From Primula veris (Eukaryota > Streptophyta > Magnoliopsida > Ericales > Primulaceae), in contig OY821745.1 in NCBI GenBank assembly GCA_963682055.1, positions 9,865,501-9,929,500 of the forward strand: a DNA stretch of 64,000 nt, read 5' to 3'. Position 1 is the first letter of the stretch; every line of letters begins with the position of its first letter. Of this stretch, positions 38,540 to 52,989 are shown piece after piece. A program made the position numbers and the translations under genes. Under the pieces are notes generated by a model. The model was not told the origin of the DNA and searched no databases. It worked only from the letters and a program-made list of their open reading frames with translations.

Positions 38540-38909
38540 GAGTCCGGATCTTCTGTCACCTACTCTCCGTCTCATTGATTATTTTCGTTCAAATTTTAAA
38601 TTTTTACAACTTGTTTTGACACTTTTGTAGACTTTTATAGTATATTCTATGCAAATTTCATAATATTTAGTCATAATATTGCTCGAAACAATTATTTTTA
38701 ATTTCATTAATTAATTTATACTAGTTTTTTAATTTATTATAAATCAAATTGTGTGTGACTTTTCTCTTAAAAATAATTGTTCAAGTGTATCAATATATGT
38801 ATAACCGTAATTATAGATTCTTTTTCATTTTTTTTATCAAATATTTTGGATTAAAAAGATAAATGGACACGAGACGGGGCAGAGAGTATGAGACAGAGGA
38901 TCCGGACTC
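38540..38909 (+). mobile_element. GAGTC-type MITE, copy B
   Basis: A 370-bp element with inverted ends GAGTCCGGATCTTCTGTC and GACAGAGGATCCGGACTC. Flanks ATTTTACAC (38531-38539) and AATTTACAC (38910-38918) form a 9-bp duplication with one change, as for Mutator-type elements. The interior matches copies at 45255-45636 and, in reverse, 197-571. Confidence 0.8.
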
Positions 38910-39675
38910 AATTTACACATGACACTGTTTTATTTTGTGACACTAATCGGTAAGGACAATATTTTTTCCATGAACACTGATTGATTGAGACACTTCCTTG
39001 ATTAATTTCAAACGGACATTCATGTCAATTTTTATAATCAAAATTGGAACATTGAAGACTCAACCTGGAACAATGAAGACGTAACCTACCAAAACTGGAT
39101 ATTGGGAATTTGGGATTAAGTTGATTGAAAAATACTAAATATAAAGAATATTTTTTTTTTGTGATTGCGCTTTAGACATTGTATTAATTTTTTAAGTTTG
39201 TTATGTGTGAACACTAATTTTCAGATAAGGAATGTCGATGCCCCTCACCGAGTTGTCTATGATATTTGGGAAACTTAAATTAGAGACTCAACAGAAGAGT
39301 TAAATGATAAAAAGCTTATTTTCCAGAAAGTATGCGTTATTGGCTTTATTTTTGTAATTGTAATGATTAGGCCCTTTTGTCTTGATGCTAGTGACGTGTG
39401 TTTTCTAGTGTCCTTTTCTTGTAAGGGTTGAAAACAAGGAAGCTTTGAGAATTGTGAAAAACATTGCTCACCTCATCAAATTATATCAACTTTCTTACTT
39501 TACGAATTTATATGCACAGTTACAAGGAAAGAAAATAATACTATTAAGACGGTATAATTCTCCATAATCTTAATTTCAAGTAGTTTGTTAAATTTATCTG
39601 TTATTAGTTCTGAAATAAAAATTTCACGACTTTTACAATCACAAAACTAATCTTTTTGTTAAGGAGTAATGCCTA

Positions 39676-39770
39676 GATATGACGTTAGACACCTAATAAT
39701 CATAAACAATTTAATAAGTTAGACACCTAATAATCATAAACAATTTAATAAGTTAGACACCTAATTAGCT
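39676..39770. repeat. 34-bp tandem repeat
   Basis: GTTAGACACCTAATAATCAT followed by AAACAATTTAATAA occurs twice, plus a partial third copy. Confidence 0.85.
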
Positions 39771-42700
39771 GTTAGAGTTTTGGTTTTACTTATCGGTTTT
39801 ATCGAACTTTATCGATCGGTAAGGATGGATTAAATTTTACATAACAGTTTGGGCTAGCCGGCTAGCGGGTTAGGTATTGAATTGAAGTGCAATACAAGGC
39901 TTTGAAATGATATAAAGTTTGTTCAAAATCGAACATCGCTTTGAAATATATTGGCTTTCAGTTTTTTTTAATGAATTTTACGTTTCTTTTTGGATTTTTT
40001 AGATTTATTTGACACAAAATATTTAAAAATAACTACAACTTGGACCCTTCTTTTCATGGTAATAATTTAACAGTTTTAACCTTAAATACGTTTTAAATAA
40101 TTAGCATTTGATCCATTTAAAATCATATTTTGACATCATAAATTAACAATTGACTTAATTAATGTCTAATAAAACTTTGTTTTTCAATTTAAATCACATT
40201 TTGTATAGTGATCAAGTATGGTTAATTATGTATGATACTGTGTCAGTATTATATGTGTGATCATCGATCTATTATCTGTGTGATCATAAGTGATCCTAAT
40301 GTTGTGTATGTTATCCTATGTGGTCAAGTGTTTGTATGACCACATATGATATTGTGTTTGTGATTTTGTATTTTGTTTGTGTGATTTTGTAAAATCATGT
40401 GCGCTTAATTTATAATGTTATTAATGTATTTTTTTTGGATATTTTTTTAGTTTGCTTTCACTTTTTTTTTTCAAATTCTTACTATTTATGACTTTTTCAT
40501 TCTTATTTTTTATAATTTATATATTTCCCTTATTTTTTTTATGATTTTTGAATTGTTTTTGTTTTTTTAACATAAGTACCTACTTGAAAACAATTACATA
40601 GCTGCGGGTTTATTTTTAATAAAAATAATCCATACCTTACATCAATGTTGCTTGTCTATAATCTATTCATCGGAAATTTCAAAAGCAAAAAGCAAAATAG
40701 TATTATAGATTATAAGCGTTATAAATCTTTAGTTCACGCTATGGTATAAGTCCTAAGCTCCCTTTTGGATACAAGATAATTATTTTTTAAACTGACTTCA
40801 CATGGTTTTCACCTTAGCAATCTTATAGAGTTAGAACACTAATTATGGATTTTTGGACTTATTAATACAGATACAATTAATTTCTATCGAAGCAACAAAC
40901 TTGTTAAAGGTACTGTTGATAAAATTTAATTGCTCTTAACACCTTTTATTCTGTGCACTAGTCACATTAAAGCAGCTCTATTGTTGGACCATGTTTTAAA
41001 GGTGAACTCTCTTGTGTCCAATGTCCGAATGAATTAAGTCAATAAAGTGAATATTTTTGGTTTCTCTATGCTTTAGTCAATTATGTAAGTGTTTGCATTT
41101 CAAAATAAATGGTTCTTTTGAATTGATCACGGTCAAGTGTATTTCCCAAACGGGTAAGGGTAACGTACGGTAAGAAAAAGAGAAAATTTTCCAAGTATAT
41201 ACAAACTTGTGTCATGTAGAGTTTTTAGAGATTCTCTACAGACAAAGCAAATGTAATTCACTAATTGGCTAGGATAAGAGCACGATCTCGCAACTAATTA
41301 AAAATGGAAATAATTACAAGATTTGATATTAACCAAGTATAAGGTTAGGCTAACGAGTTCCACCTTCTAAATAATGGCTAACCATATCATTACACACCTA
41401 AGTTGCATCCTAAATATTTGGGGTTAATGCAAAGTTTTATGATGATGATCTTAAAGAAGTGTGATTGCAATTCATTACAACATTTTAAAAAATTGATATT
41501 ATTTTTAATTAGACAATTACGGTAAAGTGTTACTATTAAAAATATTTTTTCAAATATTACAATTCAACATTTTTTTCCACTAAAAGTATCACTTTCTCTT
41601 TGCTCATTTCAACCCCACCGCAATCTACCCAACTCTGTCCAATCAATTGCTATCACCAGTGTAGCTCACTCCAACAGTTCCCATTGTTTGTCGGTCATTG
41701 GAGGAGGTTGACAGAGGTTCGAACAACCTCCAATGAGTTCACTGGAAGTCTAGAGAAGTGTATACCCATCGTGAAGTGCATAATTATTCTTCCAATTTTA
41801 TATATTTTCTCGAAGTGCATAACCATCGAAAAAGTGCATCACTATTGAAGAAAATATCATTAATCAATGTGCATAAGTATATAATTATTTTTAGAAGTGC
41901 ATACCTATTTTCTTAAAGAGCATACTCATTTCCCACAATGGAGCTCTGGTGAGGTCAACAAAAGTACAAATAATATCCGACGAGATTGCCTGATGTCCAA
42001 CGAGATCCCCTAATGTCGGACCATATATGTTTTGGTGGATGGATTTTGTAGATTATGATAGTGTATGATGAAAAGAGAGAAATTGACACTCATTAGGAAT
42101 ACATGTTTGAGTAAAGTGATTGGTCCAAGTGTTTGATATCTTAGTATATCACGGTCACCAACAAGATTCGTAAAGCGGGTTGCCTCTAAAGAAAGGGTCG
42201 TAGTTATAAAAAAAAAAGGAATAAATTTTTGATATAACACATTTTATCAATATAGTTTGCTCTATATATCAGTTTATAGGGATTGCCCTTTTACAATATT
42301 AAGATATTAGCAATAGTTGATATCTAAACATGTTCTCAAGTCATTATAAAACATAAACAAGTATATACAAATTGTTTTCTCAACATACAAAAGATTCTCA
42401 ACAATATTACAAACAATCTGTTATTGTTGACAAAATTTTTTTATATATTTTTCGTGTTTCCAAATTTATAATAGATTTTTTTATATAAATAGTGGGTTAT
42501 AGTCGTAATGACCTTATTAGATCGAAAATCAACTTGAAACAATAAAAATTTAAAAAACTTATACTGTAGTGCTAAGAAAATAAATAAATAAATGAGATTT
42601 TCATCCGTTATTTTATGCAATTCAGCAATTTGTTGTAACCGTATACATGCATTCTTATGTATCAAATTTGTTTAAGTTTTTACTTGTTTTTTGAGTAAAA

Positions 42701-44362
42701 GTTACTTCTCGTTTTTTTAAGTTAACCGTATATTGATATGAAAAAATAGGTTCACACACTGAGCAAACCAAAACCAACTTCTCATTGATAATAAACTCAC
42801 TACTTAGAAATCTAAGTCGAAGTAGTGTTTAAAAGTTTAGTAAATTTATCACATGTCTATAATCGCACTAAACAATAGGTTAGGACACATAATAACCGCT
42901 TCATCATTTGACTAAGAAAGTGTCATCATCCACAATGTGGCCTCGATTTTAGCGCAGACGACTGTCATAGTAAATAGTTAAAAATAAATTCCAAGAGTCA
43001 AGATGCACCGTAGCAACTAGGCGCACATTATTAATGCCCACCCCAACTCAACCAAAAGTCTAATTGGCTCTTACCATATCATTCGAACCCCAATCCTCTT
43101 GTCGCTAATTAAGGATAAAACCAATCTCCTAGCACGAACCGGTAGCTATGTTGGAGTCAAAAAACCATAACACCAAATAACGTCTCTCTATTACTACATA
43201 TCCAAACCCTTAGAGATCTAGAGCCGCCGCGACCGCTTAAAAGGGCGGTTGCCTCCTCCACCCCTACCCCCGGATGATTTTACTACAGTCTCTCTCCCCT
43301 ATTTCACTCACCACCTTCTGTTTTTTCTCTTCTCAATCCATTTTGTCCACTTCGATCTACTCCCCTATATGTCATATATCTCTTCCGCTCACATTTGTAC
43401 TCCATGTCCTCCCATTTTTCACTTTTTCATCCTTCTCTCTAAGCCACGTCTCAGCTGGTTTACATTCGAATACTTGTTTTACTTTCCGGTTCTCATCGAG
43501 AATGGTCGTTCAAATTTGTGGAAAATCCTTAAATCAACATTCCATTTTAATTAGTTACTATCTTTGGTACTAATTTGCTAATTCCACTTATTTTCTCAAA
43601 TTCTAAGACTTTTTTGCACTTTCCTTTACATTTGAGGTTTAAGAGTTTCATCGTGTACAATAGCAAGCTACCTTAATCTCTGTTAGAGTACGGATGGATC
43701 GGGGTTTTTCTAGAGGTGTCCTGCCTTTATAAAGATATGGTCCTCTTATCCTCTATATACATGGTCGAAGGCTTTTGTATTTTACACGAGACCGCCTACT
43801 ATTCTTTTGTGCCTATCATGTTTCTTGGGTTTTTGATTTGGAAGTGCTTGAGTATGGTCATGATTCATTCCATAATATGTTTGGATGACATACGGTTTGA
43901 ATTGGTATGACAGACATTTTTTTGGACTTTTTGAAGAGTTGGAGTGGGAGTTAAGATGTGAGCTATTTGGGTCGTTCTAACTGACTCCAATGAGTATAAC
44001 ATTTGACTAGCATGATAAATATATCTATTATTTAGCATGATCGTTTTCTTCTGGTAATTATATATTGATGCCGGATAGGGTGATGAAGTATATATGTTGC
44101 TCTATCAAATTATGAAGTGATATCTTTGAGGCCTCGCCTATTAGTTGATTGTGACTTACTATGTGGTGTAATTTACATTGGGATATACCGTTGTTTGAGA
44201 GCGTCTAAATTTACTATTTAGCTAATTTATACACCACTTCGGCCTAACGTACATTTTCTTAGGTGTTAGTTTGTAACCTTATAAATTTAGCTTGGTTTAT
44301 TGAGCATGTGAGCCTATCTTTTTACTTTTTTTTTGTAAATGGTTACTTTTTAATATCAATGA

Positions 44363-44450
44363 CAATAATAATAATAATAATAATAATAATATTAATAATA
44401 ATAATAATAATAATACTAATGCTAATACCAATATTAATATTAATAATAAT
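44363..44450. repeat. (AAT)n microsatellite
   Basis: An AATAATAAT run, interrupted by ATTAAT and ACTAATGCTAAT, then more AAT units. Confidence 0.9.
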
Positions 44451-45254
44451 AATCTCACCCAACTTAAACAGTCTATTTACTCTTAATAATTAAATATCTA
44501 TTTATGAATCAAAATCACAAACATTGATCATGCTGTTTAATTATTAATATTCGGATTATTACCATAAAGTATCTTTATGATCACACGACACCAAATATTT
44601 CTTTTCACTAAGTACAAGAATTATGATCTTGAACAGTCCTAATAATTAATACACAGAAGGTGTATTTTTCTGTGTATTAATAGATACAGTTGTAATAACA
44701 CCATTCCTTGTAATCAAGATTACAACTTTAATAATGATGTCACCATTTTCATAAGTAGAAGCTGTGTCACTTAAATTTTAAAATAATTAATAACTTGATT
44801 TTTGTGTTTAAATCATACTCTACACACTTATAAATCAAATAATTGTTAAAAATTCTCATAAAATGTAACAAAGTATAATAATTAAATTAATAAACTCAAC
44901 TCAACATGTTTTTTTAATAAATTCTATTAGCAATATATACATTTATCTACATTAATTATATATACATATGTCTATATATATAAAGGGACCGACCAGCCGC
45001 AGTTTCAAGAACCACATTCTAATGTGATGATAAATAACGGCCAAATCCTGCCTTGTAGTATTATCAATGTAATTTTGATGACGCCAACTTTTCCTTTATT
45101 CGCTCAATATTTTTTGTATTTCACTTGCATGTTCATCACACAAGAGATACTTTTTCGCAATTTGTTGTTTTTCTGCAAAATTATCCACCGTTTGCTTAGT
45201 TTTGCTGAGTTTTTAATTAAAAGTTCCATATTCACAACCAGTACTACGATATTA

Positions 45255-45636
45255 CGAGTACAAATCTTTTATCCCTGTTTCTATTCACTTTTATGCCTCA
45301 TTGCTTATTTTCACTTAAATTTTAAATTTTCATAACTTATTCCGCAAATTTATAAGTTTTTATATAATATTGTATTCAAATTTTAAAATATTTGGATATA
45401 ATATTGTTTTAGACATTTTTTTTTAAGATTTAATGTTTAATTTACACTAATTTATACATTTATTCCAAAATAAATTGCGTGTGGATTTTATTTTAAAATT
45501 AATTATTGGAATGTACTGATATATGTCTTATAGTAATTGTATAATTTTTTTCAACTTTTTTAGAATTTTGTTTTGGATAAAAAAAGTAATGGGTCACGAA
45601 AGGGGATAAAGAGTAAGGGATATAAGATTTAGACTC
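45255..45636 (+). mobile_element. GAGTC-type MITE, copy C
   Basis: About 381 bp with inverted ends GAGTACAAATCTTTTATCCC and (reverse complement) GAGTCTAAATCTTATATCCC. The direct repeat CGATATTA flanks it (45247-45254 and 45637-45644). The inner sequence is shared with copies A and B. Confidence 0.8.
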
Positions 45637-45644
45637 CGATATTA

Positions 45645-48600
45645 GACTTCCTAAATTCTCAAGTTAATTGATATTTATTCTTTTGGTATATCAGATATAT
45701 ACTACTTTCGTCTCAATAGGTATATGCAGTGAAAACTCAGCAATTTAGGAAAATCAAGTTGGTGGATTTTTATTTATCCATATTATCTATTGTTTGGTCA
45801 AATCAAGATATATATTTTGTTTTTACACAAAATCCAAATATGTATAGTAAAATAATTTATCATTTTTTTGGGTTTCTATTTTTAGCCTGTTAATTAAATT
45901 GGGACAGAAATGTATTGAATAGAAGCTCCATAAAATAGACGAAGCTAGCTGACTACCATGTATGTGTTCAAAGTTAGTTTATTGTCCCATTTTAAAAAGA
46001 AATTCAAAACCAAGGTGTTTTTCTGTCTGGTATTTTTGACAAACCAACGATACTGGTCACTATTTTTTCATAAAAATTGATATCGCCAAACATTATATAA
46101 ATTTGAGACGGCAGTATTATCTTAAAAAAATCTAGAAAAACTTTATTTCAGATCTTTTTTTTAAAATTAAAATCTTACTCCGTATTAAACTTTATTTCAG
46201 CTCATGAATTGTTTTCTTAGCGACTTATTAAACTGCCCCATACTTACAAGGTGTTTCAAAAATTAATTAAAAAATTTGTTTATTAGCATAAACAAACATT
46301 GTACTTTATTTCATTTGCAATGTTAATGAACATTATGAATTTTAGAACTAACAAATGGCATTGCATAAATTTTCAACTTTTTACATCTATTTGCCTTCCA
46401 CTTTTACCCTTTCTGTAGATCAGAATAATAAACCCTATTTATAACTAGTTTCCTTGATATAAATGCTGAAATGTCCGTATCAATACAAATAATATAGTTA
46501 AAAAAAAGAATGTTGAGAGCTTTCACCGAAAATTCCGGTCACTGGTGAGGGTGACATAGCTGGTGATTGTATTGGAGCAACGTGGCGACATTGATTGGTA
46601 GTCTTTTAAGATCTAAAATCGGATAGGCCATGTTCTCGGCATACAGCAGCTCTACACGTGTCAGAACACATATTGTGGACGGACTTATATTTTATCAGTC
46701 AGGAGTTCTTTCTCTCTACTTCATAAAATCTTTGCATTCATTTATGAACTTAGTAATTAAGTTTATATCTTAGCTTGTATGGTGACTGATTAAATGAAAT
46801 GCCCATGCTTGTTTGATAAATACTTGATCCCGACTCGTCATCGTATTCTTAAGTGAATTCTGTCACCATGTATTATATATAAATGATGGAAGATTGAACA
46901 CATTTTCAACAATAAAATTGGTAATTAATATACAGATGACTAACTAAAATCCATATTTAAAGCAAAAATAAAAAATAAAAAAAATACATATGACTAACTG
47001 ATTAATTTATTTGTTTATTTGTAAAATGGATTTTACGATATTGATGGCCTCTGCTTGCATACAAAACTGTTTTTAAATCTCAGCATAAATTATACTCCAC
47101 TTTCTTTGTTTTTACGTTAAATTACGTCCTGATCCAGATATAGTTGAATCTTTATCAAGCCTGAAAATTACAAAAACATACAGAGCAGTCTGGATTGTCT
47201 GATACCAAAGCAAAATTCCTCGAAGAATATAGGTAATCTTAGAGAATACCTATTTCAGGATATCAATGTACGTAAAAAAGAAAAAACAAATAAATAAAAT
47301 AAAATGCTACACTGATAGCTTCCAAAAAAGGCAACAGACTTGGTCTCATTTATAGTTTTTTTTTTTTTTTCTCATATTACAATCCCTAAATGCAAAAATT
47401 TGAGGCTGTTACACTATAGCTGGTATTTGTAACTTATACTAATTGACAAGTTTGGACGAACTTAAGCAAGCATAAAATTTTCTGAATGAGATAATGGGGG
47501 CTATTAGTGCAATTATCTATGACCTAGCTGATGAAGTTATACGTTTTTTTTCCAAAGCATACAAAATGGGACCCAGTCATGTGAAAGTAGTGTCTACGTG
47601 GAGATTATAGTGGGACCCAAGTTTGTAGTGAGATAAAAAACAACGTACTTTAGGTCATAGTTTTGTTGTTTAGGAAGCTAGTAACGGCAATTCCGCTAAG
47701 CTCATGATTATATTTTGGGCTTTTCCTCTATATCAAAAGGAAATATTTTATCTTGGACATTAAGTCGACAAAATAGAATTGTGCAATTTTAAACTTTGAT
47801 CATCGGATCAAACTCCGATGGCTGAGATGTGGTACAAATTATAAAGAATTGCATCTCACCCTAAAGTTTTAGAGTACATAATCTCAACCGTCGGAAACTA
47901 GACCTACGGAAAGGCTTAAATTGTAGCTGGCTACCACTTTGTTCTTTTTTTGTTCTTATTTGTCCTATCGGTAATTGTTTGCATACGTCTGTTACACTCC
48001 TCCATACATTCGTTATATGCAACTTTTTGTCATCCATGAAATATCATATGTACAAAGATAGAGGAGAAATGTGTTTCTTCGTCATGAAATTATGTTTAGA
48101 TCTCAAAGAAAAACAATAAATAAAGTGATTCAAACTCTTCTTTTATAACTTAATTTCTAACTATAGTGATTCTTCACGGCGTAAAACTTTGAATCAAATC
48201 CTGCGCCCATCACCCATTTGAAATGATTTGTGCATTTGCTTTGTGTCTATAGTAATTTCGATCAGGAAGAGCTTCAAGATGGACGAAAATATATTACAAT
48301 AGAAGCTCAAGTCATTCAAATGTGTGCTACTCTAACACTCTATGTAGGATGGTTATTTTTTTAGGATTTTTGAAAGTAAATGAGCTAAAAAAAATTACGC
48401 ATTTTCTTTTAAGATTTAAAGATTATTTTTGCAATTTTAGAAAAGTAGCGAGAGTATTTTTTATATAAAAAAAAATGGGGCAAAAATTTAGTAGTTTCAA
48501 AACTATTGTGTTTGTTTATACTAATAGTATGATATATTCTCTCTAACAATTTTAATCAATCTTTTTTCTTATAACGGTTACTTACTATACTAATTACGAT

Positions 48601-48855
48601 TGTTTACACTTTTACCAGCTGTTAGCAAGATAGTAATTTATGATTCTAACTGTCGTCTCCAGTCTCAATAGCTGTCATAGTTATGGCGTATAATACAAAA
48701 TTTATACGAGATTACATAGATTATAATAAGATATTACTTACTTATGAAATGATAATTAATAACAATTAAGAGTACAAGAGAACTTTTTACAAATATACAA
48801 TGGAGCAAGATAAAATTTTATTTTATATACATACAGCATCACCCTCTTTGCAACC
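45645..48855. other. gene-free region upstream of the bHLH gene
   Basis: AT-rich spacer. Nothing protein-like, and no clear repeat, was recognised. The last few hundred bases are presumably the bHLH promoter. Confidence 0.4.
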
Positions 48856-48861
48856 ACCTTC

Positions 48862-48868
48862 TATAAAA
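48862..48868 (+). promoter_or_regulatory. TATA box of the bHLH gene
   Basis: TATAAAA, 97 bp before the ATG at 48965 and followed by a pyrimidine-rich leader (TTCTCTCCCTCCCTCTCTC). It excludes the in-frame ATG at 48800 as the main start, because that codon is upstream of the box. Confidence 0.7.
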
Positions 48869-48964
48869 AGTCATCCAGCATATCCCTTTTTCTCACAATT
48901 CCTTTCCTTTATAGACTTCTCTCCCTCCCTCTCTCATTCCCTCACTTTCTCTTACTATCTAGCT

Positions 48965-51900
48965 ATGTCTGATGTCAATGAACATGAATCCCTCTTGTGG
49001 GTGCCTCGACCAATATGGGATTATACGGATCCAGATATAGCAGGCGTAAGCAGAGAAAGACCGCTAGATTTGGGATCGAAAACCCAAACACCAACCGGGG
49101 TACAGGCGTCCGCACCACCGCTTCCAGTGGCTGGAAAAAAGAAACCAAAAAATGGAAAGGCTAAGTGTGACAAAAAAGAAAAAGAAAGTGGTGGTGGAAG
49201 TGCTGGCGCTGGGGGTGAAGCGGATCATGAGATGCACATATGGACAGAGAGAGAGAGAAGGAAGAAGATGAGGAACATGTTTGCTAGCCTACATGAATTG
49301 CTCCCTCAACTCCCTTCTAAGGTAATTGGTAAAAAAAAATACATTTTAGGGTTCTTGTAGTTGTAGATTTCATGTAGCTTTTATGGCATGAAACAAGGTT
49401 AGTATATAGAAAGTAGACACTTCATTTGTTGTTGTTCTGAGATAGTCACTTCAATCATGACTTTCCCTATACATATTTCCTATTTGAGTTTCTTTTATAG
49501 AAAGATTATTTATGCAAAATAGATTAGGAAGCACTCTATGATCTATGTTTGTCCCTTCCTAGTCATATCAATGCTAAGTGAGTTTTCAATCTGTTTTTAT
49601 CTAATATTGTTTGTGGCAGATATAGAAGGCCGGCGGCGCTAGCTCCTAGGGTTTCTGTTTCGAGAATGCTCGGTTAAATATACTATCTATTTTCCGGAAA
49701 AAAATAAAAAATTATGCATTTTTTTAGTAATATGTTTTTTTTTACACAAATGTTTACTTGTCATAAAGCTCCTTAATAAGTAAAAAAAATTGATTTTAGA
49801 CTTAACTTTGGTTCAATCGTGGTAGCGTTTACATTAAATTCGATATAACTTGCTGGCATGATTCATTAAATCTTTATAATTTTCAGTATTTTTACCCACT
49901 GGATCAAATGGAAATAAAGATAAATTCAATTTTATTGATACTATTAACCTCAAGACATATTAATTATTTGATATATTTTTGCAATGTACGAAGGATTTTG
50001 TCGTGTCTAATTTAGATTGGATGCATATCTAAATAACGGATCAAAGCTTATTGTGTAATTGGTATCACACTAAAAGAAAATGTATAGAGCCTCGGTTTAT
50101 GCCTAAAGTTGTAACAAGAATAACAAGATAAATCGTACAAGTCTTGAGAAGCTAGCAGTCGTTACCAACATTTATTCAGTCTGGTAAATCAACTGATTAG
50201 ATTCATTATTAGTTCATTGAAGGATAAAATAGTTAATTAGAAAATCACAGATATTTTTGGGTGTACGTAGCAATTGATCGTTTCATAGTACCTTCTTTTG
50301 GCAGCTGGAAGATTGTATTTGCCTAGACTTGGTATATGAATGTTAAACTTTGGAAAGAGCTTCGTTTTGAGTTTCTTTTTGAACTACAGTAGTTTTGCTA
50401 TTCTAGATTTTAGAGTTGTCAATAATCTATCGTTCTATTCTAGGTTTTAAAGTTTTCAATAATCTTTCTTTTTTGCTATTCACTTGTTAATCATCATAGG
50501 AAGATTATTATTTCTTACCTAAGAGGTTAAAATGGTCTGTGGTATTACTACTTCCTCTTTGAGAAAAATTAAAATAGGCAGCCAATTGAACAAATAGAAA
50601 ATATAGTACAAACGAATTCTCTTCATTTTGTTTGCGATCAAAATATTAGGACCCGTAGTTATTACACAACTAAATCTGTTCGTAAACATATTAACCAAGT
50701 TAAATAATATGCTAGTACATAAAATCAAGGTTTTAATTTTAATAAAAGATAACCATCTTAGCAGTTTATAAATTATGTTTTCAGTGATGGGGATAATTAA
50801 TAAGACATTCATATTTACACCACATTTCTTTCTATATCATCTTAGCTATGCATTTTAAGGTCCTGATAATTTACACTTTCCAGTGTATTTATTTTTGTTC
50901 GAAATGGTCCAAAATTTAACTTACATCTCTTCCTCTTGGTTAAAAAAGAAGAAGAAATTCCCGAGAAATCGTAATTAAGTGATGACGAAAATGCAATAGA
51001 GGACAGTGCAAATTACAAACATAAAAGTATATATATACCGCGAGTGACAAATTTATTTATTTGAAGGAACAATAAGAATCTCTTACAATCGGATTTAACT
51101 TTTCCGCTTATCCTTATACCAATGTAAAATGTAAGATATGAGAAAAAGAATGTATTTTTCTTATAATTTTTATAGCTATCCGCTTTTGTACACTTTTATG
51201 ATCAGCAACAACTGTATTTGTAAAATTGCAAAACTAAATTTTACAGGCTGACAAGTCCACCATTGTTGATGAAGCAGTGAACTACATAAAACACTGCCAA
51301 CAAACCCTCCAAAAGCTTCAAAAGCTAAAGCTTGAAAGGCTACATGGGATAGGACCCAGTGTGAAAAATGACCAAGCCCTAGTTTCCCCTCAAACACTAG
51401 TCATTGATTCGAGAGAGGCTTTCATGGCCGATCAAATAGCTTCTAATGATGCTTTTGCTCCCTCAAACCCCTCTAAAGCTATAATGACCCCTCGGTTTAA
51501 TGTCCCCCTCTCTTTCCAATCTTTTAATTCACAAAATGTTGTTTTGAATATATCTGGTGATCAAGCTTTTCTTAACATTTGCGCCCCTAGAAGAAAAGGA
51601 CTTTTTGTTACCATTTGCCTAGTTGTGGAGAAGCACAAGCTGGAACTGATTTCGTCTCACGTGACATCTGATTTGGACAAAACGACTATAATGATGCAGC
51701 TCCAGGTAAGATTTGCATTTAATTTCCTTTTCCTTGTTTTTTCACTTACAATTTTTTCTGTTAAATTATTGTGGGGGGTGCTGAATTTGCATAAAAGCTA
51801 ATTCTTAATGAAAATTATCATTTTTAATAAACTATTAGTAAAAATAGATGATAAAAACGGGGAAATAAATCATTACTTTGGATTTATTGGGAAAAAAAAA

Positions 51901-52829
51901 ACTCTCAGACACAAACACCAATTTTTTTATGTGCAATCAAGAAACTGTAAAACTCTCGGACACAAACACTGGTTTTAGAATTGCATATGAAATATGGAAG
52001 GAAATTAGATATTTTTTCTGTCAATTTACCGATAACTAGCCAAAATATGAATTAAAAGAAAAAAAATTTTGATAACAAAAATATAAGTGTTGTGAAGACT
52101 AATGCTGAAAGAAAGAGAGTTCAATATGCCAATAGAAGTTGTTGTTAACGTGCATTAGGATGCAGATTGAAGATCGATGGTTTATTATTTTCTATAAAAA
52201 GTATCCGCTCTCTAGCAACTAGAATTTTTTTTTCTCTAGCTACTAGATTAAAAATGTTCAAAAAATACCAGGTGTTAACTACACTAATGGCTAGTTACAG
52301 ATTCTATTTTGTCTTAAAAAGTTCAATTTAAACATTTCTATTCCCATACTTCCAGAGTGGATTTAATCCCCAAAGTATACAAAAGATGATTGATATATTA
52401 ATAATAATTTACTTCTTTTAGATATGATATTTTCATCCTAAATCATCATAATTGCTCATATTCGACTAAGTTACTCTCGAAAAGTTCCATACGTTTGTTA
52501 GTTGATTATGTTTTCGTTATCATGATGGCTTTTGTGTACTACATGCATTAAGTAACTCTTTCATCTATTAAACCATCAGGAATTTACATACTGTCACAAA
52601 AATTAACTTTTTAATCCAAATAGACATTGTGTTGAAACTACAGCCATTTACCTAATCTTAGCTAATACTTAACAAGTATGCAATAAATTTAATCTGATGT
52701 TTGTTATTATCCTTTTTTAAACAGACCGAGATAACCCCTGATCAACTTCCAGAGGGGTTTCCGGTTGGTGAAGTCTACAAGCAAGCAGCTGTAGAGATCA
52801 TGAATATGGTTGCTTCATATTGCTACTAG
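48965..52829 (+). CDS. bHLH95/ZHOUPI-like transcription factor, three exons
   Basis: Nuclear bHLH transcription factor. In Arabidopsis bHLH95 (ZHOUPI/RGE1) acts in the endosperm to control embryo cuticle formation and endosperm breakdown. Exons: 48965-49321, 51247-51705 and 52725-52829, all phase 0, giving 306 aa (close to the Arabidopsis protein). The N-terminus is [14 protein letters not shown], followed by a Lys/Gly-rich segment. The basic region [12 protein letters not shown] (91-102) carries the H-E-R set expected for G-box binding. Helix 1 is [13 protein letters not shown], and the loop is interrupted exactly by intron 1 ([21 protein letters not shown]). Residues about 190-295 form an ACT-like C-terminal domain ([34 protein letters not shown]), ending [12 protein letters not shown]. 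Intron 1 is long (1925 bp). The subfamily call rests on the tight match around the bHLH domain; a neighbouring subfamily member is possible. Confidence 0.9.
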
Positions 52830-52989
52830 ATATGAAGTTGTTTTTGAGATTCCATCGGTCGTTATCTCCTCAATGTTTTTTCCAGTTCTCTTATTTTCAG
52901 TTGATGTTATATGTATTTGAAAATGTTTTGATAACTTGTTTGTTTTTATTCAATGACTTTTTAAGAATCTATGTGCAACAATGTAAGCA

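Larger units (their letters stand above)
38910..45246. other. long gene-free region
   Basis: No supported gene. A 34-bp tandem repeat lies at 39676-39770. Short ATGTGTGATCAT-like repeats lie at 40230-40400. GTGCATAA(C/G) minisatellite-like units occur at about 41755-41930 beside a GC-richer patch (41600-41750). A CT-rich, GC-richer patch at 43215-43560 resembles a 5' UTR but has no recognisable protein. An (AAT)n microsatellite is at 44363-44450. At 43075-43170 the minus strand shows GGGGTTCGAATG, a B-box-like motif with no convincing A box. Confidence 0.4.

Noticed and set aside
43215..43573. Possible small gene with a CT-rich start
   Set aside because: Two frames are open over the same CT-rich stretch, the peptides are Ser/Phe/Leu-rich composition artefacts, and no splice continuation was found.
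48800..48964. Longer N-terminus for the bHLH protein
   Set aside because: The ATG at 48800 is upstream of the TATA box, and the extra residues are read from a pyrimidine-rich leader.
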